A DNA stretch of 64,000 nucleotides, from contig NZ_JANAVZ010000001.1 in assembly GCF_025195095.1 (NCBI RefSeq), forward strand, positions 62,001 to 126,000. Reading direction: 5' to 3'. Within the stretch, counting starts at the first letter, position 1. Every line of letters starts with the position of its first letter. A model generated the notes under the pieces. That model ran no database searches, had not been told where the DNA came from, and worked only from the letters and a program-made list of their open reading frames with translations. Of the stretch, positions 1 to 8,469 are shown piece after piece. A program made the position numbers and the translations under genes. This DNA is from Paracoccus maritimus. GTDB lineage: Bacteria > Pseudomonadota > Alphaproteobacteria > Rhodobacterales > Rhodobacteraceae.

Positions 1-131
1 AGGCGGGCGCCACAGCGGGCACAGGTGGTCGTCTCCTCGGGCCAGACCCTGCCACAGCTGCGGCACCCGACCAGCCCGGCGCGATGTGCCGTCATGACGG
101 GGCCGTCATGGATCTGCGCGCCGCCGCTCAT
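1..131 (-). CDS. PqiA-like membrane protein, second copy (3' end cut by window)
   Basis: Only the first 43 codons are inside the window. The ATG (131-129) overlaps the stop codon of the upstream pqiA-like gene by four bases, so the two are probably translationally coupled. The visible peptide carries two Cys pairs, CRSC and CARC, spaced like the N-terminal zinc ribbon of the PqiA/YebS family. E. coli PqiA has two such ribbon-plus-transmembrane halves, and here the halves appear to be separate genes. Family knowledge links PqiA proteins to envelope lipid transport with PqiB (MCE domain); whether pqiB follows cannot be seen. Confidence is limited by truncation. Confidence 0.7.
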   Translation of the reverse strand, partial: MSGGAQIHDGPVMTAHRAGLVGCRSCGRVWPEETTTCARCGAR

Positions 132-814
132 GTTCCGGCCTCGGGCGCTTCGACCAGTTCGCGGCCATCGGTCTTCAGCCCGCCATCCTCGATCGCGTCC
201 CAGATCGTCGTCTGGCACATGAAGCCGCGCGAGGCGGCGTTGACGATGATCAGCGCGCAGAATGCCCAGAAGGCCGGACCCAGATGCACGGTCGCAAGCC
301 CGGCGACCTTGACCAGCGCGACCGAGGTGCCGATCACGAAGATCTCGGCCATCGACCAGGGTCGCAGCACCTCGGACCAGCGGAATGCGGTGGCGGCGTG
401 GCGATGCGGCGGCCGCCCCTGCGCCAGCGGCACCAACGTGTATAGCAGCAGGAACGCGCGCAGGACCGGCAGCCCGACGATCATGACCAACACCGCAACG
501 ACAAGCGGCAGCAAGATGCCATCAGCGAAGGCCAGGGCGACGCCGAACAGCGATGTGGCGTTGCCGAATCCCATGCGCGAAATTTCCAGAAACGGAAAGA
601 ACACCGCGCCCATCAGCAACACCATCGAGGTGAAGGAGAGGGCGATCAGCTGACCGAACGCGCCGCTGCGCGGTTTCGCAAGCACCGTTCCGCAGCGAAC
701 GCAGCGCGCAGTCTCGCCGCTGGTCAATTCCTCATCGACATGCAGCGCATCGCAACGCGGACAGGCCAGAAGGCCTTCGCCTGTGCTCAGATCAAGGGTG
801 GCGTGCAGAGTCAT
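128..814 (-). CDS. PqiA-family integral membrane protein
   Basis: About 228 residues from the ATG at 814; an in-frame TTG at 865 could extend it, but neither has a clear ribosome site. Near the N-terminus are CPRC and CVRC zinc-ribbon pairs, followed by about four hydrophobic segments, the PqiA/YebS pattern of half-length paralogues. Inferred role: inner-membrane partner of an MCE-type lipid transport system. The next gene, another PqiA half, begins inside its stop codon. It lies just downstream of the stress-response kinase gene on the same strand, so it may be read from the same transcript. Confidence 0.8.
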   Translation of the reverse strand: MTLHATLDLSTGEGLLACPRCDALHVDEELTSGETARCVRCGTVLAKPRSGAFGQLIALSFTSMVLLMGAVFFPFLEISRMGFGNATSLFGVALAFADGILLPLVVAVLVMIVGLPVLRAFLLLYTLVPLAQGRPPHRHAATAFRWSEVLRPWSMAEIFVIGTSVALVKVAGLATVHLGPAFWAFCALIIVNAASRGFMCQTTIWDAIEDGGLKTDGRELVEAPEAGT

Positions 815-880
815 GGCGTCAAGATAGGCCGCAAGCTGTGGGGTGCAAGCGTTGTCGCGCAGCAATGGGGCGAATACCGC

Positions 881-2674
881 CTAGTGCCGGGCGCCATCGC
901 GCGCCGCCGATGTCAGCACCACCTTGCGGTCATCGGTTCCGGGCAGGCGCGTCGCGGCTTCGATCGCGAAGGTCAGTTCAAGGACATAGCTTCCATCCTC
1001 GAACGCAGTCCGGGCCGCGCCCTCGAGTTGGGTCGAGAACGCCTCGATCAACTGGCTGCCCAAACCCGTGCCCTCATCTTCCGCTTCGCGGTCGCCGGTA
1101 GAGTTGACGATCCGCAACACACCGGTTCCGGATTCGGGCGAGGTCAGATGAACCCGCACCCACGGACCATCTTCACCTGCCGGAATTCCCGCGTATTTCA
1201 AGGCGTTGGTGAACGCCTCGGTCGCCAACAGGGACAGCGGCACCGCCTGGTCGGGCAGCAATGTCATCGGTTGCAGCTTCGTCTCGACCCGCAGATTGCT
1301 GCCCGGCCCGACCGACGCGTTGACCATCTGATTGATGATGTCGCCGATCAGCCGATCAGCCTCGACAGCGTCAAGATGTTCGGCCTGATACAGGTTTCGG
1401 TAGATCGTCGCCAGCGCCGCCACCCGATCCTGAACCGACCGCAGCACCCGTTTGGCGTCGTCATCCGAGATCACGCGGCTTTGCATGTTGATGATCGAGG
1501 CGATCAGCTGAAGGTTGTTCTTCACACGATGGTGAACTTCTTTCAGCAGCACGGTCTTTTCCGTGACCGCATCCTCCATCGCCTCTTCGTCGCGGATCAG
1601 GATCCGCGCCATGTTGTGGAAGGTCTGGCTGACATCGTGGATTTCGGTGGGCGCGTCGGTCAGGATCGGCGGCGGCTCGTCACGGTTGCCGATCGCGAAC
1701 CGACGCATCTGTCCCCGCAGAACGGTGATATGTCGCAGGACCAGCCGGAAGACAGCGAAATACGCCACCGCGAGAGAGACCAGCCACAGAGCGGCCGGAA
1801 ACAGGAACGCACCGAACCGCGTCAGTTGGAACAGTCCCACGCCGGCCAGTTTCGGGCTCCAGCTTCCCAGCGCATAGACCAGCCCCGGCACCACGGGCAC
1901 GACAGTGAACACGCGCATCTCGCCCGTGTTCGCACGGGCGCGGAAGGTGGTATCGTTGCGCGACAGCAGGCTGAGCAGCGACACACCGGCCGGAAGAATG
2001 TCGTCGGCCGAACCCTCTTCGGCGCTGTCCGAGGTCAGAATATCGCCGCGGTGATTGAAGGTCAGGATCCGCGCGCCCTCGGTCCCGAAATTGATCGAGT
2101 GCGTGGATCGCAAAAATTCGTGGGTCAGCGAGATCCCGATATATCCCTGCAATTCGCGGTCGCGATACAGGGGATGCATCACCAGCACCACCGATTGCCC
2201 GCTGACCACGCCCCGTTCAAGCGATGTGACCAGCGTCCCGGGTTCGTCCATGAACTCCTGAAAGGCGGGCGATAGACGCATATCGGCAACCGCGCCGACA
2301 TCGGGGTTGGAATTACAGGTGCTGAGACCGCTCAGCGGCACGAATCCCGCATAAATATAGGTGGCGCTGCGCTGGATGAAATTGCGCATCAGGTCGCTGC
2401 AATCTGCGGTCCGGTCCAGGGCGTCCAGAACCGCCGGCCCCAACGCATCGGCCGATCCAAGCGCACTGATCAGCAGTGCCCTTTCCCCGGCGGCAGCAGA
2501 GGCGGTGCGGCCAAGCAGGGCAATTTCCGCGCTGCGCTGCACCTCGCGGGACATGTGCAGGTTCTGCGCCAGCGAGATCAGGCCAAGTGGAAGGATCGCG
2601 ACGGAAAGAAGGGCGCCCAGACGAAAGCCCAGACGCCGCGTAAAATCCAGCCTGTCGCGCAATCGCCTTAGCAT
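881..2674 (-). CDS. Membrane sensor histidine kinase, HisKA_2/HATPase type
   Basis: 597 residues. An N-terminal membrane helix (about 20-37) and a second one (about 287-310) flank a roughly 250-residue periplasmic sensory region. A HAMP-like stretch follows, then the HisKA_2 box with HHRVKNNLQL (His381/His382) and a C-terminal HATPase domain (GTGLGSQLIEAF). Kinases of this class feed PhyR in the alphaproteobacterial general stress response, and this gene starts 12 bases after ecfG and near nepR-phyR, so it is probably the cognate PhyK-like sensor. The signal it senses cannot be read from sequence. Confidence 0.9.
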   Translation of the reverse strand: MLRRLRDRLDFTRRLGFRLGALLSVAILPLGLISLAQNLHMSREVQRSAEIALLGRTASAAAGERALLISALGSADALGPAVLDALDRTADCSDLMRNFIQRSATYIYAGFVPLSGLSTCNSNPDVGAVADMRLSPAFQEFMDEPGTLVTSLERGVVSGQSVVLVMHPLYRDRELQGYIGISLTHEFLRSTHSINFGTEGARILTFNHRGDILTSDSAEEGSADDILPAGVSLLSLLSRNDTTFRARANTGEMRVFTVVPVVPGLVYALGSWSPKLAGVGLFQLTRFGAFLFPAALWLVSLAVAYFAVFRLVLRHITVLRGQMRRFAIGNRDEPPPILTDAPTEIHDVSQTFHNMARILIRDEEAMEDAVTEKTVLLKEVHHRVKNNLQLIASIINMQSRVISDDDAKRVLRSVQDRVAALATIYRNLYQAEHLDAVEADRLIGDIINQMVNASVGPGSNLRVETKLQPMTLLPDQAVPLSLLATEAFTNALKYAGIPAGEDGPWVRVHLTSPESGTGVLRIVNSTGDREAEDEGTGLGSQLIEAFSTQLEGAARTAFEDGSYVLELTFAIEAATRLPGTDDRKVVLTSAARDGARH

Positions 2675-2686
2675 ATCGGGTTCCGT

Positions 2687-3253
2687 CTAACGGGAAACGG
2701 ACTGATTTGACGCCATCACGGCCATTGTCGCCTGATCGGTCAGGTCCAGATCGTCAGCGCCGCTTAGCTGCAGCAGCTCTGCCAACTTGCGGCGACCGCG
2801 GTTGGCGCGCGATTTGACCGTGCCGACCGCAACCCCGGTCATGTCTGCCGCTTCTTCGTAGGAAAAGCCCGATGCGCCAACCAGAATCAGTGCTTCGCGC
2901 TGTTCGTCGGGCAGTTGCTGGAACGCGGTACGAAAATCGCGCAGGGCCAGCTTGCCATCGTGATCCGGCTTCGTGGCCTGCCGCGCTGCATGAATGCCGT
3001 CCGTGTCACTGACCTCTCGCTTGGTCTTGCGTCGCGCCGAATAGAATGTGTTCCGCAGAATCGTGAACAACCAAGCGCGCAGATTCGTGCCCGGCTGGAA
3101 CTTGTCCATATTGGTCCAGGCCTTGACGATGGTGTCCTGCACCAGATCGTCAGCGGACGCGCCCTCGCGCGTCAGGGACAAGGCGAAAGCCCGAAGCGCG
3201 GGCAGATGATCCACAAGCTGGTCGCGCGGCTCGGTCGAGTCGGATTTTTTCAT
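2687..3253 (-). CDS. ecfG: General stress response ECF sigma factor EcfG
   Basis: 188 residues with sigma region 2 (residues about 15-80, including DDLVQDTIVKAW and RAWLFTILRNTFYS) and region 4 (about 110-165, with a helix-turn-helix around GFSYEEAADMTGV). Its place between nepR and a HisKA_2 kinase identifies it as EcfG-type (ECF15) rather than a generic RpoE. EcfG directs RNA polymerase to general stress promoters with GGAAC and GTT elements. NepR sequesters it until phosphorylated PhyR binds NepR. The 36-base gap to nepR suggests co-transcription. Confidence 0.93.
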   Translation of the reverse strand: MKKSDSTEPRDQLVDHLPALRAFALSLTREGASADDLVQDTIVKAWTNMDKFQPGTNLRAWLFTILRNTFYSARRKTKREVSDTDGIHAARQATKPDHDGKLALRDFRTAFQQLPDEQREALILVGASGFSYEEAADMTGVAVGTVKSRANRGRRKLAELLQLSGADDLDLTDQATMAVMASNQSVSR

Positions 3254-3289
3254 GAGTGTATCGTAGCGCCTTCCCGCAAGGGTTTGGTG

Positions 3290-3436
3290 TCAGTCCTGCT
3301 CGCGCAGCTGCTTCAGCAGGTCGAGAAAGCGATCCGGAATCTGCTCGGTCACGTCCTGCTCATACACTTTACGCAGATTCTCGTCGATCTGCTTTTCGAC
3401 CGCCTCGCGCCGGCCGTCTTCTCTCTTTGTCGTCAT
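3290..3436 (-). CDS. nepR: Anti-sigma factor NepR
   Basis: 48 residues from the ATG at 3436. The core (ENLRKVYEQDVTEQIPDRF, then LDLLKQL) matches the short conserved NepR helices that bind EcfG. The start at 3436 is preferred over upstream in-frame ATGs because a likely EcfG-type promoter (3476-3501) overlaps them, so they would not be on the transcript. NepR holds EcfG inactive and is released by phospho-PhyR. It lies between divergent phyR and downstream ecfG, the usual alphaproteobacterial arrangement. Confidence 0.9.
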   Translation of the reverse strand: MTTKREDGRREAVEKQIDENLRKVYEQDVTEQIPDRFLDLLKQLREQD

Positions 3437-3475
3437 GTTTTTGTTAATCCCGGAAATCTTGTGCGCACGGGATGC

Positions 3476-3501
3476 AACCATTAGTGCTTTGTGAAAGTTC
3501 C
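3476..3501 (-). promoter_or_regulatory. Putative EcfG-dependent promoter of nepR-ecfG
   Basis: On the minus strand GGAAC (3501-3497) is followed after exactly 17 bases by GGTT (3479-3476). The general stress consensus is GGAAC-N16/17-cGTT, so only the first base of the -10 element deviates. It sits about 40 bases upstream of the nepR start and would make the operon autoregulated, as known for the family. Confidence 0.65.
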
Positions 3502-3533
3502 GCAACGCATGCGAAATTCTGAGGATATCGAAA

Positions 3534-4337
3534 ATGGCTTCTGCCGATCTGGCCCAATCCATCGGGCGCGAGCTTCCCTACCTGCGCCGTTACGCCCGCG
3601 CACTGACCGGAAGCCAAAGCGCCGGTGACAATTATGCCGCCGCGACACTAGAGGCGATCCTGTCGGATCGTTCGGTTCTTGACGGTGACGACGACACCAG
3701 GCTGGGCCTGTTCCGCGCCTTCCACGCGATCTGGCAAAGCTCTGGGCAGCCGGTGGCCGAAACCGACCAGACGACGCGCGAACAGCGCGCCCAGGATCAT
3801 CTGCGTAGCCTGACGCCAAATTCGCGCGAAGCACTGTTGCTGCGCACGATCGAGGAACTGCGCTATGACCAGATTGCCCGCATCATGCAGGTGGATCAGG
3901 CCGAGGCCGAGGAATTGGTGCAGATCGCCCTGAACGAGATGAGCAGCGCGCTGCGCGGCAAGGTCATGGTGATCGAAGACGAGATGATCATCGCCATGGA
4001 CCTGAAAGGCATCGTTCAGGCGATGGGCCACAGCGTCACGGGCGTTGCGCGCACCCACCGTCAGGCAATCGATCTGGCTGGGAAGGACCGGCCGGACCTG
4101 ATCCTTGCAGACATCCAGCTGGCCGATGGGTCTTCGGGCATCGACGCGGTGAACGAGCTGCTGGCCGATATGGGCGATATTCCGGTGATCTTCATCACCG
4201 CGTTCCCCGAGCGTCTGCTGACCGGTGACCGCCCCGAGCCGGCCTTCCTGATCTCGAAGCCCTACAGCGAAGAGCAGGTGCGGTCTGCCGTCAGCCAGGC
4301 GATGTTCTTTGCCTCAACCGAAGGGATGGAGGCGTAA
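3534..4337 (+). CDS. phyR: General stress response regulator PhyR
   Basis: 267 residues. The N-terminal half (about 1-138) is a sigma-like domain resembling ECF regions 2 and 4 (LTPNSREALLLRTIEEL). The C-terminal half (about 143-262) is a receiver with acidic pocket VIEDE (147-150) and phospho-acceptor Asp193 in ILADIQLADG. Phosphorylation exposes the sigma-like domain, which captures NepR and frees EcfG. The gene is divergent from nepR-ecfG and no plus-strand GGAAC element was found just upstream of it. Confidence 0.95.
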   Translation: MASADLAQSIGRELPYLRRYARALTGSQSAGDNYAAATLEAILSDRSVLDGDDDTRLGLFRAFHAIWQSSGQPVAETDQTTREQRAQDHLRSLTPNSREALLLRTIEELRYDQIARIMQVDQAEAEELVQIALNEMSSALRGKVMVIEDEMIIAMDLKGIVQAMGHSVTGVARTHRQAIDLAGKDRPDLILADIQLADGSSGIDAVNELLADMGDIPVIFITAFPERLLTGDRPEPAFLISKPYSEEQVRSAVSQAMFFASTEGMEA

Positions 4338-4344
4338 TTCGCCT

Positions 4345-5217
4345 TCAGCCCTCGGGCACCGTCTCTCGCACGGCCCGTGCGGCGCGGACACGTCTGCGCC
4401 GCGCCAGTTCCACATTGATCAGCGCGCCCAGCATCACCGAAAAACCGGCAAGATAGAACCACATCAGCAGGGCCACGACCGTGCCGATGGATCCGTAGAT
4501 GCGGTTGTAGCTGTTGAAACTGGAAAGATAGGCCGAGAAGGCGACCGATGCCGCGGCCCACAGGATCGCCGCGAACAGCGCGCCCCAGGTAAAGACCGGC
4601 GTGCGCGGCGTCTTCACGTTCGGGCCGTACCGGTAAAGGATCCCGATCCCGATGATCACCAGGGCGAACATCGCCGCCCATGGCAGGCCAGCCACCAACC
4701 AGGCCCGCGCCGGACCAAGGACCAGAAAATTCAGCACCACCGGCACGATCACGATGGTCGCAAGACCCGCCAGCGACACACCGACGATCGCCAAGGTCAG
4801 ACCATAGGCCAGGATAAATCCGAAAATCGTCGAATGTGCGCGCACCCCGTAGGCGGCGTTCAGGCCACGCACCAGCGCATCGACCCCCGCCCGCGCGGCG
4901 ATGGTCGCCACCATGAACGAAATAAAGGATGCCCATCCGATGCTGGTCCGGCCGCCCGCCGTCAGCGATCTGATCTGGGAATCGATCAGTGCGGCCGCAC
5001 CGTCGGGCAAGAACTCGTGCGCCACATCGACATAAGCCATGATCACGTTCGGATCGAACCACAGGCTCCACAGCGCGATGATCGCAGCAAGTCCCGGGAA
5101 GACCGCGAACATGGCATAGAAAGCCACCCCCGCAGCGATCAGGCCCATATGGATCTTGTCCATCCGCTCGAAGATGGACGACCAGAAGTCCCAGAATTCG
5201 CGGAAAAACTGCAGCAT
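4345..5217 (-). CDS. YihY/BrkB-family inner-membrane protein
   Basis: About 290 residues with roughly six transmembrane segments, beginning MLQFFREFWDFW as is usual for the YihY/UPF0761 family. The longest in-frame start (5271) is a TTG with no ribosome site; the ATG at 5217 has an AAAAAGG about a dozen bases upstream and gives a family-like N-terminus. Members were once called RNase BN or BrkB, but those activities are not established for the family. It converges with phyR (8 bases apart) and lies downstream of dnaQ-coaE-aroE. Confidence 0.85.
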   Translation of the reverse strand: MLQFFREFWDFWSSIFERMDKIHMGLIAAGVAFYAMFAVFPGLAAIIALWSLWFDPNVIMAYVDVAHEFLPDGAAALIDSQIRSLTAGGRTSIGWASFISFMVATIAARAGVDALVRGLNAAYGVRAHSTIFGFILAYGLTLAIVGVSLAGLATIVIVPVVLNFLVLGPARAWLVAGLPWAAMFALVIIGIGILYRYGPNVKTPRTPVFTWGALFAAILWAAASVAFSAYLSSFNSYNRIYGSIGTVVALLMWFYLAGFSVMLGALINVELARRRRVRAARAVRETVPEG

Positions 5218-5283
5218 GCCCAACCGTTCGCCTTTTTCAGGCAGCATGTGCCGTGCCGGAACGCGGCGCAAGTCCCGTATCGC

Positions 5284-5991
5284 CTAGGTTGAATATCTGG
5301 CCCAGACCGCGTGTTCCCCCAGCTTCGCCATGAATTCGACATGTGCCTCGGCTTCGGCCTGGGTCAGCCGCGACGGCAGGGGCGCGGGACGCGCAGCGCG
5401 GCGTGACCCCGCGGTGCGACCATCGCCCTCGCCAGATCCCACTGATCGGCCCGGCGCGTCCAGCACCAGATCCGGCTGTCGTCCGCCAATCAGTTCAAGA
5501 TAGACCTCGGCAAGAAGCTCGGAGTCGAGAAGAGCGCCGTGAAGTTCCCGGCCCGAATTATCGACACCAAAGCGCCGGCACAAAGCGTCCAGAGACGACG
5601 GCGAGCCGGGAAATTTCTCGCGCGCCAGGGCCAGCGTATCCAGGGCTCGGCTGAACGGCAGGGTCGGGAACCCCGCACGCCGCAGTTCGGCGTTCAGGAA
5701 TTTCATGTCGAAGCTGGCATTGTGGATCACCAGCTTCGCATCGTCGGCGACGAAATCCATGAAGCCTTGAGCGATCTCGGCGAATTTCGGTTTGTCGCGC
5801 AGAAAATCGTCGCCCAAGCCATGCACCTCGAACGCGCCTTGCGGCATCGATCGTTCGGGATTGATATAAACATGATAGGTCCGCCCGGTCGGCAGATGAT
5901 TGATCAGTTCAAGCGCGCCGATCTCGACGATACGGTCGTCCTTGTCGGCATCGAAACCGGTCGTCTCTGTATCCAGGACAATCTCACGCAT
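5284..5991 (-). CDS. dnaQ: DNA polymerase III epsilon subunit (proofreading exonuclease)
   Basis: 235 residues. The DEDDh exonuclease motifs are visible: [10 protein letters not shown] near the N-terminus (Exo I), [10 protein letters not shown] (Exo II) and [14 protein letters not shown] (Exo III). It supplies 3'-5' proofreading within the polymerase III core. The ATG at 5991 is chosen because it starts the conserved [12 protein letters not shown] and overlaps the coaE end by eight bases; the longer open frame runs back into coaE. The coaE-dnaQ pairing is common in Proteobacteria. Confidence 0.95.
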   Translation of the reverse strand: MREIVLDTETTGFDADKDDRIVEIGALELINHLPTGRTYHVYINPERSMPQGAFEVHGLGDDFLRDKPKFAEIAQGFMDFVADDAKLVIHNASFDMKFLNAELRRAGFPTLPFSRALDTLALAREKFPGSPSSLDALCRRFGVDNSGRELHGALLDSELLAEVYLELIGGRQPDLVLDAPGRSVGSGEGDGRTAGSRRAARPAPLPSRLTQAEAEAHVEFMAKLGEHAVWARYST

Positions 5992-6568
5992 GCATGATCT
6001 CCTTGCAGATCGCGGCCACCGACTTGCGCGCATTTTCAAGCGTGTCGGTCGGTATCACCCAGTCAGCGCGGGCGCGTTTGTCCTTGTCGGGCAGTTGCCG
6101 CGCCAAGATCATCCTGAATGTCGCCTCATCCATGTCCCGTCGCGCAAGAACACGGTCGCGCTGGATCTTGGCATCGGTCGAGACGACGGCCACGCCATCC
6201 AGCCCCGCGGTTCCGCCCTGTTCAAACAGAAGTGGGATGTCCAGGACGACGATGGGGTGGCGTTCATGGTTTCGCACGAATTCGGATCGATCGGCGGCGA
6301 CAAGCGGATGCACGATCCGTTCCAACCGGTCCAGCGCATCAGGGTCGGCTGACAGCGCAGATTTCAGCGCCTGACGGTCGATGCCCCCATGGCGCAGCGC
6401 TGTCGGAAACGCCGCGGCGACGCGCTCGACCGCGGCGCCGCCCGGCGCATACAAGCGGTGCACGGCAGCATCGGCGTCCCAGACCGGATGGCCGAGGTCG
6501 CGAAACATCTGCGCCGTTGTCGATTTTCCCATACCGATGCTGCCCGTCAGCCCCAGGATATAGGTCAT
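5984..6568 (-). CDS. coaE: Dephospho-CoA kinase
   Basis: 194 residues. The N-terminal [12 protein letters not shown] is the Walker A loop of CoaE, and [10 protein letters not shown] is the conserved acceptor-site segment. It phosphorylates the 3'-hydroxyl of dephospho-CoA in the last step of coenzyme A synthesis. The start at 6568 overlaps the aroE stop by four bases, indicating coupling in an aroE-coaE-dnaQ operon pointing away from the origin-like gap. Confidence 0.95.
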   Translation of the reverse strand: MTYILGLTGSIGMGKSTTAQMFRDLGHPVWDADAAVHRLYAPGGAAVERVAAAFPTALRHGGIDRQALKSALSADPDALDRLERIVHPLVAADRSEFVRNHERHPIVVLDIPLLFEQGGTAGLDGVAVVSTDAKIQRDRVLARRDMDEATFRMILARQLPDKDKRARADWVIPTDTLENARKSVAAICKEIMHA

Positions 6569-7431
6569 TCCAGCACGACCCTGCGGGTTTCGGCGTCGAC
6601 CTCGGGCCGCCTGCCGAACCATCGTTCAAAACCCGGCGCGGCCTGATGCAGCAACATTCCCAGCCCATCGACGACATGGCAGCCGCGGGACGCGGCCTCG
6701 GTCAGAAACGGTGTCATCAGCGGCGTATAGACCAGATCGGTCACCAGCGCATCCGATGACAGCGCGTCCAGCGGCACGCGCAACGGTTGCTTGCCGGTCA
6801 TCCCAAGCGAGGTCGCGTTCACCACGGTTGCCGCATCCTCCAGCATGTTGCCAGCCTGGGCCCAATCATAGACCACAAGCCGAGCCCCGAATTCGGACTT
6901 GATCTGTTCAGATCGCAGCCGGGTCCGGTTGGTGATCCGCAACTCCTTCACGCCGCTGTCCAGCAGTGCGGCCACGACCGCGCGGGCGGCCCCGCCTGCA
7001 CCTATCACGGCGGCGGGTCCGGCATCGGGCTGCCAGTTCGGCGCGTGTTGCCGCAGGTTCGCGATGAACCCGTATCCGTCCGTATTGTCAGCGTGAATCT
7101 TGCCGTCAGGACGAAAAATCAGCGTATTGGCAGCCCCGATCAGCGCCGCGCGATCGGTCACCGCATCAGCCAGCGCCAAGACGGCCTCTTTATGGGGGAT
7201 CGTCACGTTCACCCCGACAAAGCCCGCCCGAGGCAGGATCCGCAGAACCTCGGCAAGATGTTCCGGCATGACAGGCAGCGGCACGTAATGACCGTTGATG
7301 CCATACCGCCGCAACCAGTGGCCGTGCAGCTGCGGAGAACGAGAATGCGCGATCGGCATGCCGATGACGCCGGCAAGCGGCGCGTGTGGGATCGGGGACT
7401 GTGAACTGTTTTCGGTCATCGACGATGTCAT
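6565..7431 (-). CDS. aroE: Shikimate dehydrogenase
   Basis: 288 residues from the ATG at 7431 (another ATG at 7419 is possible; neither has a strong ribosome site). The N-terminal substrate domain contains [22 protein letters not shown] and DNTDGYGF; the NADP domain has [12 protein letters not shown]. It reduces 3-dehydroshikimate to shikimate. The open frame runs further upstream to 7575, but that extension has no family similarity and lies in the origin-like region. It is the first gene of the leftward aroE-coaE-dnaQ operon. Confidence 0.93.
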   Translation of the reverse strand: MTSSMTENSSQSPIPHAPLAGVIGMPIAHSRSPQLHGHWLRRYGINGHYVPLPVMPEHLAEVLRILPRAGFVGVNVTIPHKEAVLALADAVTDRAALIGAANTLIFRPDGKIHADNTDGYGFIANLRQHAPNWQPDAGPAAVIGAGGAARAVVAALLDSGVKELRITNRTRLRSEQIKSEFGARLVVYDWAQAGNMLEDAATVVNATSLGMTGKQPLRVPLDALSSDALVTDLVYTPLMTPFLTEAASRGCHVVDGLGMLLHQAAPGFERWFGRRPEVDAETRRVVLE

Positions 7432-7897
7432 TTCTGGCCTGTCAGGAAGCACAGAGTAGGCCGGGACCGGGGCAGAAAAAAGCCCCGGCCGTGCGGTCCC
7501 GGAACGCTGCCACCGGGTCCTGTGGATGAATGCCGGGAAAACCCGGTGTGAAAGCTGTGCCCGATGTGTCGCCATTCGCCAAGGCCCTCACTTCCACTTT
7601 GAACGAAAGCGGAACGCAATGGCTTTTTCCACAGGTGGACAAGTACCGGCCTCGCCCTTGTGCCTTTGTGGACACATTGCAGCCGCGATCATAATCCACA
7701 AATTTATACACAGGCTAATAAACTGATTCATAAGCTTATTTTTAGATTTTCCGGGCTAACTGCACAATCTTTCCACAGCCCGTCAAGCTGTGTATGGGGC
7801 GGTGGAGATCGTCTTGATTCAGCCTTCCACAGCCCTAACAACAACAACATTCCTATTTCTTTTCTTTTTATTTAATTGAAGAGGAAGTGAGGAACAC
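7432..7897. other. Probable chromosomal replication origin (oriC) region
   Basis: A 466-base gene-free gap between divergent aroE and hemJ. DnaA-box-like sequences include TTATACACA (7704-7712, an exact TTATNCACA), TTTTCCACA (7625-7633), TAATCCACA (7692-7700), CTTTCCACA (7769-7777), CCTTCCACA (7823-7831) and TGTGGATGA (7521-7529). From about 7680 the sequence is strongly AT-rich, with a palindrome ATAAGCTTAT at 7730-7739 and a T/A-rich run at about 7845-7880 that could be the unwinding element. Two GANTC methylation sites occur (7725, 7816). The flanks (dnaQ-coaE-aroE on one side, hemJ-rho-mnmEG-rsmG-parAB on the other) match the conserved alphaproteobacterial origin neighbourhood, though hemE, maf and the PPRP gene often seen there are missing. 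Confidence 0.7.
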
Positions 7898-8344
7898 ATG
7901 ATCGATCTGCTTGCCGCGTCCTATCCTTATCTCAAGGCATTCCATGTCATGTCCGTCATCTCGTGGATGGCAGGGCTGTTCTATCTTCCGCGACTATTTG
8001 TCTATCATGCCGAACGTGCGGCGACCGGCACCGAACCCGTCGCCAGCTTTGTCATCATGGAAGACAAACTGCTGCGCCTGATCATGCGCCCGGCGATGAT
8101 CGCGACCTGGATCAGTGGGCTGTGCCTTGTCCTGACGCCTGGCATCGTGGATTGGTCGATGGTCTGGCCGTGGGTGAAGGCGGCCTGCGTGCTGGCGATG
8201 ACATGGTTTCACGGATGGTGTGCCGCCGAACGTCGCCGCATCATCGATCAAACGCCCTTGCCGGGTCGTCGATATCGGATGATGAACGAGGTTCCGACGC
8301 TGCTGATGATCGGCATCGTTCTGGCCGTGATCGTCAAATTCTGA
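7898..8344 (+). CDS. hemJ: Protoporphyrinogen oxidase HemJ
   Basis: 148 residues, the usual HemJ length, with four predicted membrane helices. The conserved N-terminal segment (YPYLKAFHVMSVISWMAGLF, then YLPRLFVYH) contains the essential His of the family. HemJ oxidises protoporphyrinogen IX to protoporphyrin IX, replacing HemG/HemY in many alphaproteobacteria. A purine-rich ribosome site (GAGGAAGTGAGGAA) precedes the ATG. It is the first gene to the right of the proposed origin and is followed by rho, as in related genomes. Confidence 0.92.
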   Translation: MIDLLAASYPYLKAFHVMSVISWMAGLFYLPRLFVYHAERAATGTEPVASFVIMEDKLLRLIMRPAMIATWISGLCLVLTPGIVDWSMVWPWVKAACVLAMTWFHGWCAAERRRIIDQTPLPGRRYRMMNEVPTLLMIGIVLAVIVKF

Positions 8345-8353
8345 CCGGCAAGA

Positions 8354-8382
8354 TTGACTCGGGTGGTTCCGAGGCTTATTTG
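8354..8382 (+). promoter_or_regulatory. Possible sigma-70-type promoter of rho
   Basis: TTGACT (8354-8359) is separated by 17 bases from TATTTG (8377-8382) in the 125-base gap between hemJ and rho. The -35 matches five of six consensus bases but the -10 only three, so this is a weak call. It would give an untranslated leader of about 80 bases for rho, whose expression is autoregulated through its leader in other bacteria. Confidence 0.35.
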
Positions 8383-8469
8383 CACCCTTAACCCCGGCCG
8401 TCCGGATCGGGAATCCCCTGTCACGATATTTTCGACGCCGACCGATCTGCGGCGCATTGGTGAACATTC

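Noticed and set aside
740..2275. 511-codon plus-strand frame opposite the histidine kinase
   Set aside because: It mirrors the kinase coding frame, shows no family, and the kinase motifs on the minus strand are unambiguous.
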